35,011 nt of DNA from Westiellopsis prolifica IICB1 (GTDB taxonomy: Bacteria; Cyanobacteriota; Cyanobacteriia; Cyanobacteriales; Nostocaceae), in contig NZ_NAPS01000001.1 of assembly GCF_004323185.1 (NCBI RefSeq), forward strand, positions 1 through 35,011, given 5' to 3'. Positions 27,227 to 35,011 of this stretch are shown here, in pieces (position 1 is the first letter of the stretch; the number at the start of each line of letters is the position of its first letter). The notes beneath the pieces are model-generated. The model was not told the DNA's origin, did no database searches, and saw nothing but the letters and a program-made list of their open reading frames with translations. The position numbers were made by a program, and so were the translations under genes.

Positions 27227-28096
27227 ATGAAAATAATTAGGATTCCAGTAATTTTAGGAATGATCTTTTTAGGGCTTTGCAGCTGTAATTCTGTCAAATC
27301 GACTACGACAACAAATTCGAGTCAACTCACCAGCCAGAATAATTCACAAACTCAATCAACCGTCAAAATAGGTGGTTCTAGCTCCACAGTACCGATTGTG
27401 AAATTATTAGCACAAGCTTATCAATCCCAAAATCAAACTACCAAGATTGAATTTATATCTGTGAGCCAATCTGAAGGAGCGATCGCAGCACAGAAAAATA
27501 GCATTATTGATATTGCTAGTAGCAGTCATAAACTCAAGCCTGAAGAGGATAACGGTAAAATTCAATATCGTGAATTGGCAAAAGATATGCTCATAGTTGC
27601 TACTCACAACAGCGTTGAAGGTGTTACCAATGTAACAACAGATCAGTTGAAATCAATCTACGCCGGAAAAATTACTAACTGGAAAGAGTTAGGCGGACCT
27701 AATGCCCAAATTGTGGTATTAGATAGACCTGAAGATGAATCTGCCAAAAAGTTATTGCGAAAATATTATTTGGGTAAAGACAAAACCACAACTAAAGCCG
27801 TAATTTTAAGTAAAGAAGGAGAATTAATAGAGGCTTTACAAAGCACTCCTTATTCAATCGGTGCTTTTTCTTTTGCTTATTCTGTGAACAATCAACTACC
27901 AATCAACCGCCTGAGTCTCAATGGTGTTGCTCCGAACAAAGAAAACCTTAGTAACGGTAAATATCAGATGGTGCGTCATATTGGACTAATTTGGAATAAA
28001 GCACCTTCACCTAGCACTGAAAAATTTATTAATTTTATCTTTAGCGGTGAAGGTACCAAACTACTGCAAAATAAAGGTTTTATTCCTAGTAATTAA
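27227..28096 (+). CDS. PstS-like periplasmic phosphate/anion-binding lipoprotein
   Basis: 289 aa, ATG start. Type II signal peptide with lipobox GLCSC (lipidated Cys about residue 18-20), then a Ser/Thr/Gln/Asn-rich linker to residue 45. PBP superfamily core: VKIGGSSSTVPIVKLLAQAY, DIASSSHKL, LKSIYAGKITNWKELGGPNAQI and VLDRPEDESAKKLL match the PstS/PBP-like pattern (GSST anion-binding loop). No pstCAB genes nearby; a histidine kinase follows 16 bp downstream, so the protein may act as ligand-binding partner of that sensor rather than in transport (inference). Confidence 0.85.
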   Translation: MKIIRIPVILGMIFLGLCSCNSVKSTTTTNSSQLTSQNNSQTQSTVKIGGSSSTVPIVKLLAQAYQSQNQTTKIEFISVSQSEGAIAAQKNSIIDIASSSHKLKPEEDNGKIQYRELAKDMLIVATHNSVEGVTNVTTDQLKSIYAGKITNWKELGGPNAQIVVLDRPEDESAKKLLRKYYLGKDKTTTKAVILSKEGELIEALQSTPYSIGAFSFAYSVNNQLPINRLSLNGVAPNKENLSNGKYQMVRHIGLIWNKAPSPSTEKFINFIFSGEGTKLLQNKGFIPSN

Positions 28097-28112
28097 ACTC
28101 TCAGCAACCATC

Positions 28113-30098
28113 ATGCGGACATTTCGCTTTCAACTCAATCTCAGCCAGAAGATTATTCTGCCATTTCTGTGCGTATGTTTGAGTGTATTTATATTGTGTT
28201 TATTCATTGTTGGACATTGGTTTACGGATTTTCTTGAGCAGAGTCTTCGTCAGGAAGTCGCAAGTTTTGCGGATCGGGTTCACCAAGATTTGCAGTATGA
28301 GCAAGAAAGTCTGGAAACACAAGCCAATTTGCTCGCCGACCGAGATACAATTCGTTTGGCGATCGAACAGCAGGATAAACAAAAACTCCTACAAACTTTA
28401 TTACCCCTCAGAACTGCTCTGGATTTAGATTGGATTAAGGTGGTCGATACCAAGGGTAATATTTTACTGGATACACGGCAAGCAGAACTGATACAAGCGA
28501 AGCTATTCGATCAAGTAATTACTAATAGTGCTAGTGGTGGAGCTAGTTTTAATGATTTAGTAAGTGTGGAAGACAATCAAAAAGTCCTGCAAGTTGTAAT
28601 TCATCCGGTTAAATCCTCAACAAAATTAATAGGAGGAATTATCATTGGTCATTTACTAAACGATAACTCGTTACAAAAAATGGCTGATGGTTCTTCTAAA
28701 CAATTGGTTGCTATTAAATCAAATAGCATATTTGCAACAACATTACCAAAAGTTAAACATATCAAATGGCAGCCTCCACCATCAGATTTATCTACCGTCA
28801 AAATCATAATTGATAATCAAAGATATTTAGCAAAAAATGTTGTTTTTGTTGGTGCAAGTCAGTCTATTGCTATAACTGTACTTTATCCCACTCTTCAACT
28901 AGAAACTGCTCAAAGAATGCTTTGGCTACGGTTGGTATTTTTGTTTTTATTAGGAGGTATACTTGTCACAGTGGTCGGATTTTTTATTGCTAAAACAATT
29001 ACCCGCCGCTTGAAAGCTGTTACCTTTATTGCTAAACAAGTTACACAAAACTTTAACTTTGATTTGCAAGTTCCAATCATTACTGAAGATGAAGTTGGGA
29101 TATTAGCTATTTCTTTGAATAAGTTAATTCAACAGGTAAAGCAACTTTTAATAGAACAGCGTGAAGCCAACTTAAAGTTAGAATTGTATAACCAAAATTT
29201 AGAACAAAAAGTCGAGGAAAGAACACAAGAGATTCAGCAAAAAAATCTTGATTTAAAACAGACTATCCATGAACTTGAACAAACTCAATTGCAACTAATT
29301 CAAAGCGAAAAAATGTCTTCTTTGGGACAGTTAGTAGCTGGAGTTGCTCATGAAATCAATAACCCTGTTTCCTTCATTTACGGTAACATTGAATATGCTG
29401 ATAAATACATTAAAGACCTACTGCGTTTGATTCAACTTTATCAACAACACTACCCTGATCCAAACCCAGACATTGAAAATGTGCTAGAAGAAATTGAAAT
29501 TGAATATCTTGTAGAAGATTTACTCAAATTGCTGATTTCAATGAAAGTAGGTGCTGAACGCATTCATCAAATAGTCCTTTCTTTGCGAATCTTCTCTCGC
29601 TTAGATGAAGCTGAATTTAAAACTGCGGATTTGCATGAATGCATAGACAGTACTATATTAATTTTGCAACATCGGCTCAAAGCACAAACTCATCGTCCGC
29701 CAATTACATTGATCAAAGAATATTGTGAAATAGCTCGCGTCAAATGTTTTGTAGGTCAATTAAATCAGGTATTTATGAACATCTTAGCAAATGCAGTTGA
29801 TGCTTTAGATGAAGCTTGGGAAAATGGTCTTTGTCCAAATCCTTCAATTCGCATTATTTCTGAATGTAGAAATGACAAGATGATCATTCGTATTGCTGAT
29901 AACGGAACAGGAATTCCACAAGAAATACAAAATCGCATCTTCGATCCTTTTTTCACTACTAAAACTATTGGAAAGGGAACTGGTATTGGATTATCAATTA
30001 GCTATCAGATCATTACTGAAAAACATAGCGGATCATTACGATGTATTTCATTATCAGAAAAGGGTACAGAGTTTGTGATTACAATTCCTATTGGGTAA
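28113..30098 (+). CDS. Membrane-bound sensor histidine kinase
   Basis: 661 aa from ATG 28113 (a longer frame from 28047 would overlap the preceding gene). TM1 about residues 13-35 (IILPFLCVCLSVFILCLFIV), extracytoplasmic sensor region about 36-265, TM2 about 270-292 (LVFLFLLGGILVTVVGFFIA), HAMP about 293-345, a Gln/Glu-rich coiled coil (QNLEQKVEERTQEIQQKN), then HisKA with phospho-acceptor VAHEINNPVSFI (about 414) and HATPase_c with N-box NILANAVDA, G1 ADNGTGIP and G2 GKGTGIGLS. No receiver domain and no response regulator next to it: orphan kinase probably co-transcribed with the PstS-like gene. Confidence 0.92.
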   Translation: MRTFRFQLNLSQKIILPFLCVCLSVFILCLFIVGHWFTDFLEQSLRQEVASFADRVHQDLQYEQESLETQANLLADRDTIRLAIEQQDKQKLLQTLLPLRTALDLDWIKVVDTKGNILLDTRQAELIQAKLFDQVITNSASGGASFNDLVSVEDNQKVLQVVIHPVKSSTKLIGGIIIGHLLNDNSLQKMADGSSKQLVAIKSNSIFATTLPKVKHIKWQPPPSDLSTVKIIIDNQRYLAKNVVFVGASQSIAITVLYPTLQLETAQRMLWLRLVFLFLLGGILVTVVGFFIAKTITRRLKAVTFIAKQVTQNFNFDLQVPIITEDEVGILAISLNKLIQQVKQLLIEQREANLKLELYNQNLEQKVEERTQEIQQKNLDLKQTIHELEQTQLQLIQSEKMSSLGQLVAGVAHEINNPVSFIYGNIEYADKYIKDLLRLIQLYQQHYPDPNPDIENVLEEIEIEYLVEDLLKLLISMKVGAERIHQIVLSLRIFSRLDEAEFKTADLHECIDSTILILQHRLKAQTHRPPITLIKEYCEIARVKCFVGQLNQVFMNILANAVDALDEAWENGLCPNPSIRIISECRNDKMIIRIADNGTGIPQEIQNRIFDPFFTTKTIGKGTGIGLSISYQIITEKHSGSLRCISLSEKGTEFVITIPIG

Positions 30099-30099
30099 T

Positions 30100-30137
30100 G
30101 AGCGCTATACGCGCAGCGTTTCCGCAGGGTAGCGCTC
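30100..30137. terminator. Hairpin between convergent genes
   Basis: GAGCGCTA and TAGCGCTC (8-bp stem) enclose a GC-rich loop with further pairing (ACGCGCAGCGTTTCCGCAGGGT). It directly follows the kinase stop and lies between it and the convergent pirin gene; likely bidirectional terminator or a dispersed repeat serving as one. Confidence 0.5.
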
Positions 30138-30155
30138 ACTACGAACTGTTACCTT

Positions 30156-30872
30156 TTAGCCTAAATCAAACAACAAGATTTCTGCACCGACATCAGTGGT
30201 AATTTCTAGTCGTTCTTCGCCATTCATTTGCACACCATCACCTCCTCGGAGTTCTTCACCATTGAGTTTGGCGACACCTTTGGCGATTTGCAACCAACCA
30301 TAACGGTTAGGTAAAAGATGGTAATTCACAACATCACCTGCTTCTAAAACAGATGTGTACAAATCAACATCTTGGAAAATTTTCACAGCACCATCACGTC
30401 CATCTTTTGCTGCTATTAAGCGTAATTTCCCTTTTCTTTCTTCAATAGGAAAAGCTTTTTGGTCATATCTCGGTTGTAGTTTTTGCTGATTGGGAATAAT
30501 CCAAATTTGCAATAAGTGGGTTGGTTCTGTATCAGAAGGATTAAATTCGCTGTGTAAAATTCCAGTTCCAGCACTCATAATTTGTGCTTCTCCTGGACGA
30601 ATGATTGAACCATTACCTAAACTATCTTTATGCTCAATCGCACCTTCTATGACATAGGTGAGAATTTCCATGTCTTTATGACCATGGGTAGGAAAACCTG
30701 CACCAGGAACTATCCGGTCATCGTTAATGACACGCAAAGAACGAAATGCTATGCGATTAGGATCATAAAAGTTACCAAAGGAAAATGTATGGTAACTATC
30801 GAGCCATCCTGTTTGAGTACGACCACGTGCATTTCTATCATGAATTAGATGGGTTTTAGTGTTGGAAGCCAT
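30156..30872 (-). CDS. Pirin family protein (cupin)
   Basis: 238 aa, ATG start. Bicupin of the YhhW/pirin type, some members of which are quercetin 2,3-dioxygenases. N-terminal cupin: FGNFYDPNRIAFRSLRVIND, metal ligands in FPTHGHKDMEIL and the later GILHSEFN; C-terminal cupin from about 150 to the end. Monocistronic on the minus strand. Substrate not predictable. Confidence 0.88.
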   Translation of the reverse strand: MASNTKTHLIHDRNARGRTQTGWLDSYHTFSFGNFYDPNRIAFRSLRVINDDRIVPGAGFPTHGHKDMEILTYVIEGAIEHKDSLGNGSIIRPGEAQIMSAGTGILHSEFNPSDTEPTHLLQIWIIPNQQKLQPRYDQKAFPIEERKGKLRLIAAKDGRDGAVKIFQDVDLYTSVLEAGDVVNYHLLPNRYGWLQIAKGVAKLNGEELRGGDGVQMNGEERLEITTDVGAEILLFDLG

Positions 30873-31418
30873 AATTTACTCCGTAAATTGATTGAAAGGA
30901 AGACAAGGGAGACAAGGAGATTAATTTAACACATAACACATTATTAATCTGTGTGTATCAGTGGTCGATTTTCTCCAATTATTGTGTACAAAAAATTTCT
31001 GAGTTTCTAGTTTGATAATGAGCAATATGCGGTGATTTAAATGAATAACTGACAATTTACAGACCGCTATATTGCTAAAAAATCAGTTTTGACATATATT
31101 TCACTAGAGGTTAAATTACTATTAATCAAATTTGAATAACATAAGCATGATTTACTGATTGATTTATTTTTACCCTGGTTTTTACCTATTTCAATATTAG
31201 AGTATATGTCTTCCAAATGAAAAGTAGACACTTAAAAGTAAGGTAGTTACCAAAAAGTTACTGTTCTTTGTATCCTAATTACATGAAATTACAAGCAACG
31301 GAGAAATTATAAAAAATGGTACGTTGCACTGAGCATAACGTACCTAAAAAAAAGTTGATTGTTGAGGGCGTAAATTTTGCGTCCTCGTTAACTATTAGAC
31401 ATAGGCGTGAAAAAGAAT

Positions 31419-31447
31419 GTAGAGACGTAGCAGTGCTACGTCTCTAC
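31419..31447. repeat. 29-bp palindrome of the GAGACG family
   Basis: GTAGAGACGTAGCA / TGCTACGTCTCTAC around a single central G; perfect 14-bp arms. Same outer motif (GTAGAGACG) as the palindrome at 33415-33442. Confidence 0.8.
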
Positions 31448-31502
31448 CAGGATTCTGGATAACGTATATTTAATTTCACCAGATGTCTATTGATTAATAT
31501 AC

Positions 31503-31522
31503 GGGCGCACAGTTGTGCGCCC
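31503..31522 (-). terminator. Hairpin downstream of dps
   Basis: GGGCGCACA / TGTGCGCCC with a 2-nt loop, 25 bp past the dps stop on the minus strand. Strong stem but little T-run. Confidence 0.55.
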
Positions 31523-31547
31523 CTAATCATTAACTAAACAGTCTTAA

Positions 31548-32111
31548 TTATTTAACAGCAACTTTTTCTTTAGTTTTAGCAGTTGTAGCACCATTTTCTG
31601 ATTTTACTTCTGCTGCTTGCAGATGAGCTTCTAAGAACCACAGCCGTTTGTCAATTGTGCGAGATACTTCAGTGTAAAGATCGGCTGTATCTGCATCACC
31701 TAAGTCATTGGTTGTGTCGATCGCTTGTCTGATATGTTTAGCATAGGGTGCAAAGCGGTCTGCCAAGGCGGTAACATGTTGTATACCATCCAAAATATCA
31801 ACTGGATATTCTGGCAAAATAGAATTAGCTGCTGCCATCCGGGCTGTACCACAAGCATAACCACCTAAAGCGGTGATTCTTTCTGCAAACATGTCAACGT
31901 ACTCTTCTAACTCACCTGCAATTTCATCAAACAATTCATGCAGTTGGTAGAAATCGGTTCCTTTGACGTTCCAGTGCGCTTGTTTTGTCTGAGTTTTGAG
32001 GTCTGTTGTTGCGGCTAAAGTTTGGTTAAGGAGCTCAACGATTTTGACACGTGCATCAGCAGGAAGGTCAATACGACTGGGATAAAGACGTGATGAAAGC
32101 TGATCAGCCAT
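31548..32111 (-). CDS. dps: Dps family ferritin-like protein
   Basis: 187 aa, ATG start. Dps proteins form 12-mers that oxidise and store iron using peroxide and may bind DNA. Ferroxidase residues of the inter-subunit site are visible: TKQAHWNVKG (His) and FDEIAGELEEYVDMFAERI (Asp/Glu). The C-terminal 20 residues are Lys/Thr/Ala-rich (TTAKTKEKVAVK), possibly DNA binding. Relevant to oxidative/iron stress in nitrogen-fixing cells, but nothing ties it directly to nif. Confidence 0.93.
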   Translation of the reverse strand: MADQLSSRLYPSRIDLPADARVKIVELLNQTLAATTDLKTQTKQAHWNVKGTDFYQLHELFDEIAGELEEYVDMFAERITALGGYACGTARMAAANSILPEYPVDILDGIQHVTALADRFAPYAKHIRQAIDTTNDLGDADTADLYTEVSRTIDKRLWFLEAHLQAAEVKSENGATTAKTKEKVAVK

Positions 32112-32263
32112 AGTCCTAACTCTCTTTTTTTAGTTCTGTTGTTTTGGATCGACAAGACAAGTGTACAGATTCTACGCTGCTGTAAGAAACTCTCTGACGA
32201 CAGATGGTATTTTGAGCTTGTCGCTATAAAATAATTGCATTCTAGTAGACGCCCCTACTAACA

Positions 32264-33316
32264 TCAAGAATGGTGATTGTCTATTAAGTTAAATGTGCCA
32301 CCAAAGAGGCGATCGCGTATCAGATCATTCTGCAAAAACTCATGGGGAAAACCAAGTTCAACTTGGCTAATTTGATTGAGACGTTGCAAATGTTCTGGTG
32401 ACAGATGAATGTCAACACAAGCTAAATTATCTTGAATCTGCGATAATTTCCGCGCCCCAATAATAGGAATAATTACACCAGATTGAGCGCGTAACCAAGC
32501 CAGGGCGACTTGGGAAGGTGTGCGTCCAATTTCTTGGGCGACTTGGGTAACAACTTCGGCGATCGCTAAAGCACGGTCGGAAATATTTCCACCAGCAGTA
32601 GTTGCAAGTCGCCCTTGTTCATTACTATTACCCTGACTCTGATTGTATTTACCTGTTAATACGCCACCACCTAAAGGAGACCAAGGTAATACAGCTAAGT
32701 CAAAGGCTTTTGCCATTGGTAGTAAATCTCGCTCTGGAGTTCTCTGCAACAAATTATACTCGATTTGGAGAGCGACAAATGGTGTCCAGCCGTGGAACTG
32801 CGCCAAAGTATTCGCTTGAGCAACTACCCAAGCAGGTGCATCGGAAATACCGATGTATAATACTTTTCCTTGACGTACAAGGTCATCAAAAGCACGCATG
32901 ATTTCTTCGATAGGGGTCATAAAATCCCAAGCGTGCAACCAAAATAAATCTATATAATCAGTGTTGAGGCGTTTTAAGCTCCCTTCTAGGGACTCCATCA
33001 TGCTTTTGCGATGATTCCCACTACCATTAGGGTTGTTTTTGTGGTTATTCATTTGCACAGGAAACGAATACTTAGTTGCAACTACAAAGCGTTCCCGTTC
33101 CGAAGCGATGAATTCACCAACAATCTTTTCACTAGATCCATCAGTGTAACCATTAGCGGTATCTATAAAATTACCACCAGCTTCGACAAAAGCATCAAAG
33201 ACTTTGCGACTTTCATCTTGGGACGCACCCCAACCCCAGTCTTCACCAAAAGTCATGGTTCCTAAGCAGAGTTCAGATACTCGTAACCCGCTTTTACCCA
33301 AGAGTTTATATCTCAT
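32264..33316 (-). CDS. Aldo/keto reductase
   Basis: 350 aa, ATG start. NADPH-dependent oxidoreductase of the AKR superfamily, Tas/YajO-like subgroup. Catalytic tetrad visible: Asp and Tyr in FIDTANGYTDGSSE, Lys in VVATKYSFP, His in DLFWLHAWD; cofactor-binding PIIGARKLSQIQDNL near the C-terminus. Complete. Substrate unknown. Confidence 0.92.
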   Translation of the reverse strand: MRYKLLGKSGLRVSELCLGTMTFGEDWGWGASQDESRKVFDAFVEAGGNFIDTANGYTDGSSEKIVGEFIASERERFVVATKYSFPVQMNNHKNNPNGSGNHRKSMMESLEGSLKRLNTDYIDLFWLHAWDFMTPIEEIMRAFDDLVRQGKVLYIGISDAPAWVVAQANTLAQFHGWTPFVALQIEYNLLQRTPERDLLPMAKAFDLAVLPWSPLGGGVLTGKYNQSQGNSNEQGRLATTAGGNISDRALAIAEVVTQVAQEIGRTPSQVALAWLRAQSGVIIPIIGARKLSQIQDNLACVDIHLSPEHLQRLNQISQVELGFPHEFLQNDLIRDRLFGGTFNLIDNHHS

Positions 33317-33414
33317 GACTACCTCTTACTTGCCAAAATAGAGTTTAGCGAATACCCGTATAATTTTCTTGTCTGTTCTTGCTAAAAATGCCAATATCTT
33401 ACTTTTGGTGGATA

Positions 33415-33442
33415 GTAGAGACGCGAAATTTTGCGTCTCTAC
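33415..33442. repeat. 28-bp palindrome of the GAGACG family
   Basis: GTAGAGACGC / GCGTCTCTAC with the loop GAAATTTT, upstream of the DCC gene and followed by ATGACTA heptamers (33461-33475) that overlap its possible start codons. Confidence 0.75.
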
Positions 33443-33475
33443 ATTCTAACGACTAATAACCAATGACTAATGACT

Positions 33476-33880
33476 ATGAACTACTACATAATCTATGACG
33501 GAAATTGCAATCTTTGCGTTACCTGGGTACAACTGCTGGAAAATCTAGATAAAGGTAAGCTATTTCGCTACATTCCGATGCAAGATCAGCAAACACTGCA
33601 AGAATGGGGAATTACACCTGAAGATTGTGAGTTGGGTGTGATTTTGATTAATGCTAATGCGCCGGAACAACGTTGGCAAGGTAGCGCTGCGGCGGAAGAA
33701 ATTGGCCGTATATTACCGTTTGGTAGTGTGTTTGTGGATGCGTATCGGGCTTTACCTGGGGTAAAATGGACAGGCGATCGCATTTACGAACAAGTCCGCG
33801 ACAATCGTTATAGTCTGTTTGGCAAGCGTTCTAGTACTTATCACTCAGTATATTGTGCGGAAAATAATTGCAAATTTTGA
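33476..33880 (+). CDS. Thiol-disulfide oxidoreductase DCC family (DUF393)
   Basis: 134 aa from ATG 33476 (an in-frame ATG six bases upstream lies in heptamer repeats). N-terminal YDGNCNLCVTWVQLLE carries the DxxCxxC motif that defines the family; a predicted thioredoxin-like fold follows, with RWQGSAAAEEIGRILP conserved. Redox partner unknown. Confidence 0.85.
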   Translation: MNYYIIYDGNCNLCVTWVQLLENLDKGKLFRYIPMQDQQTLQEWGITPEDCELGVILINANAPEQRWQGSAAAEEIGRILPFGSVFVDAYRALPGVKWTGDRIYEQVRDNRYSLFGKRSSTYHSVYCAENNCKF

Positions 33881-33974
33881 ACTGAGTTATTTTTTCGGAC
33901 AAAATACGCGAACCACACCAACTTTAATACGTTTGTAATGAGGGGAGCATCCCAATTTTTTCAAAATACCGTAA

Positions 33975-34097
33975 AGCAAAGGGTTTAAACCCTTTGCTAG
34001 TAGCACAAGTCGTCTTCAGACGACTTCACAAAATCAAACAGTCTGCTTAAAGCAGACTTTTGCTATAAGACTGCGATTTCAATCGCAGGCGTTTTTT
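33975..34097. terminator. Array of four consecutive perfect hairpins ending in a T-run
   Basis: Palindromes at 33975-33998 (AGCAAAGGGTTT / AAACCCTTTGCT), 34007-34026 (AAGTCGTCT / AGACGACTT), 34040-34058 (AGTCTGCTT / AAGCAGACT) and 34071-34088 (CTGCGATT / AATCGCAG), the last followed by GGCGTTTTTTT. All four differ in sequence. They sit between convergent genes and would act as a bidirectional terminator; the last one looks like a plus-strand intrinsic terminator. Confidence 0.7.
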
Positions 34098-34118
34098 TGA
34101 ACTTCCTTTTACTTCCTT

Positions 34119-34580
34119 TTACGTTTTAGAACGCTGTTGTTGATAATAGCCAACAACTTTTTGTACATAAGCAGCAGTAAAACCACTGTTACAGCCTGTA
34201 TAATTACCAGTCATCCACCAACAAGCAGCCCCACGTACAGCACCGATTTCATTACTTTTGCTCGCTGCATACTGAGTATTCAACTCACGCTGCATAATAC
34301 ATGAAATAACTTGACGTGCCAATTCTGGATTATTTTCAAATTGTGTTGGCGTAACTTCTTTTTTCAAACAATTTCTTGACCAACCCTTAAGGGTTTCTGG
34401 CTTGACTTGCCAATCACTATAATAGCCATCATTGGCTTTACCTGTATTCGGTGCAGCTAATCGTAATGCTTCCACCATCGCTGCTACTTGGGTATCAGAT
34501 ACCTGTTTTTGTGCCTGTGCGAGGGCTGGCAATGGTAAAATTCCTAAGCTAGCAATGACTCCCCACAGTAAAAATCGCAT
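34119..34580 (-). CDS. Secreted hypothetical protein
   Basis: 153 aa from ATG 34580, chosen over the upstream TTG because GGTGAGGA precedes it. Signal peptide MRFLLWGVIASLGILPLPALAQA with a likely cleavage after ALA. Mature part has four cysteines (RNCLKKE, VISCIMQ, GAACWWM, TGCNSG), possibly two disulfides. Family not recognised. Confidence 0.7.
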   Translation of the reverse strand: MRFLLWGVIASLGILPLPALAQAQKQVSDTQVAAMVEALRLAAPNTGKANDGYYSDWQVKPETLKGWSRNCLKKEVTPTQFENNPELARQVISCIMQRELNTQYAASKSNEIGAVRGAACWWMTGNYTGCNSGFTAAYVQKVVGYYQQQRSKT

Positions 34581-34852
34581 GTTTATCCTCACCAATTCAT
34601 CTGTTTTTGCAATGTAACAAATTATGACTTCTTTATATGACGAGTTCTCTGTTCCCTGTTCCTTCTTAACGACCTTTTAGTTTATTGAGATCATCACCAC
34701 TGATAAAATAAGCTGCGCCACATCAGTGAGAGGTTAAGGTAATACCAATTTGAAAAAAGAATACGACATAGAACTTACGCACTGTACAAATTGTCTATTC
34801 TGTGCATAAGGATATTTGGTTGTCTGGGAGTATTATCGATTTTAACCGAGTA

Positions 34853-35011
34853 ATGATGGCTTTACGAGTGCGATCGCTACGCACTTGTGTTTTCAACGAA
34901 CAGACTCATGTTTTCAATAAACAGACTCGTGTTTTCAACGAACAGACTCATGTTTTCAACGAACAGACTCGTGTTTTCAACGAACAGACTCGTGTTTTCA
35001 ACGAACAGACT
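34853..35011 (+). CDS. Partial ORF of heptapeptide repeats (VFNEQTR)n, runs off the window
   Basis: From ATG 34853 (or 34856) the frame is MALRVRSLRTC followed by VFNEQTH, VFNKQTR, VFNEQTR... and stays open to the window end. Each heptapeptide is one 21-bp repeat. Because the unit contains no stop in this frame, an open frame is expected even if the DNA is just a minisatellite, so coding status is uncertain. Confidence 0.35.
   Translation, partial: MMALRVRSLRTCVFNEQTHVFNKQTRVFNEQTHVFNEQTRVFNEQTRVFNEQT
34889..35011. repeat. 21-bp tandem repeat, about six copies, continuing beyond the window
   Basis: Unit GTTTTCAACGAACAGACTCGT with copies starting at 34889, 34910, 34931, 34952, 34973 and 34994; variation is confined to the CAT/CGT end and one AAT-AAA copy. 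Very young array. Confidence 0.92.

Larger units (their letters stand above)
30873..31547. other. Intergenic region between pirin and dps
   Basis: 675 bp without a gene. Contains the 29-bp palindrome at 31419-31447 and the dps hairpin at 31503-31522; the rest is A/T-rich and probably includes the pirin promoter near 30880-30960. Confidence 0.5.

Noticed and set aside
28047-28112. Upstream start for the histidine kinase
   Set aside because: It would overlap the PstS-like gene; the first TM segment and normal N-terminus start at ATG 28113.
34889-35011. CRISPR array
   Set aside because: The 21-bp units are directly adjacent without unique spacers; simple tandem repeat.

Overview
The window is a nitrogen-fixation (nif) chromosomal region of a heterocyst-forming cyanobacterium (Nostocales). 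Evidence: the order nifB-fdxN-nifS-nifU-glbN-nifH-nifD-nifK-(Mo-nitrogenase C-terminal-like gene)-nifE-nifN, abundant HIP1 octamers (gcgatcgc), heptameric short tandem repeats between genes, and developmentally-excised-type DNA elements carrying serine recombinases inside nif genes. I cannot assign a genus from sequence alone.

Layout. 1-3.4 kb (minus strand): nifN, nifE and a Mo-nitro_C-like gene. 3.4-3.7 kb (minus): only the last 85 codons of nifK. 3.7-10.57 kb (segment X): a large serine recombinase next to the nifK end, two coupled small ORFs, a complete ndhH-like gene, a carboxylate-amine ligase remnant, an ISAs1-like remnant, and a second large serine recombinase next to the nifD end. 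10.57-12.72 kb: the 3' part of nifD plus the first 427 codons of nifK, on the PLUS strand, i.e. inverted relative to all other nif genes. 12.72-18.93 kb (segment Y): an insertion-sequence graveyard (ISH3-like, IS701/IS4-like, intact IS1-like, IS1182-like, two MITE-like elements), a truncated membrane-protein fragment and a phage-like gene remnant. 18.92-25.9 kb (minus): 5' part of nifD, nifH, glbN (cyanoglobin), nifU, nifS, fdxN, nifB. 25.9-27.2 kb: apparently gene-free DNA upstream of nifB. 27.2-35 kb: PstS-like lipoprotein and histidine kinase, then housekeeping/stress genes (pirin, Dps, aldo/keto reductase, DCC thiol oxidoreductase, a secreted protein) and a 21-bp tandem repeat at the edge.

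Central result. nifD and nifK are both split, and the block nifD(3')-nifK(5') lies backwards between them. Reading the junctions shows a 10-bp core (GGTCTGGTGA) shared by both nifD halves and a 4-bp core (GTAG) shared by both nifK halves; joining at these cores restores exact open reading frames (NifD 496 aa, NifK 512 aa by my count). Because the core pairs are in inverted orientation, neither gene can be repaired by simple excision: one recombinase must first INVERT a segment (8.4 kb for the nifD pair or 9.0 kb for the nifK pair), which turns the other pair into direct repeats; the second recombinase can then excise X plus Y as one circle of about 13.1 kb. Either order works. This is a two-recombinase, inversion-then-excision programme, unlike the simple deletions described for the classical nifD, fdxN and hupL elements. 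It could have arisen by an inversion between two separate elements, or by a composite element with two attP sites integrating at two attB sites in the same operon.

Functional logic (inference). In vegetative cells the nif operon is interrupted; after both rearrangements nifH-D-K-(Mo-nitro_C)-E-N would be collinear on the minus strand, giving Fe protein, MoFe protein and the cofactor scaffold, with NifB/NifS/NifU/FdxN supplying clusters and GlbN handling oxygen. The ndhH-like gene would be lost with the circle.
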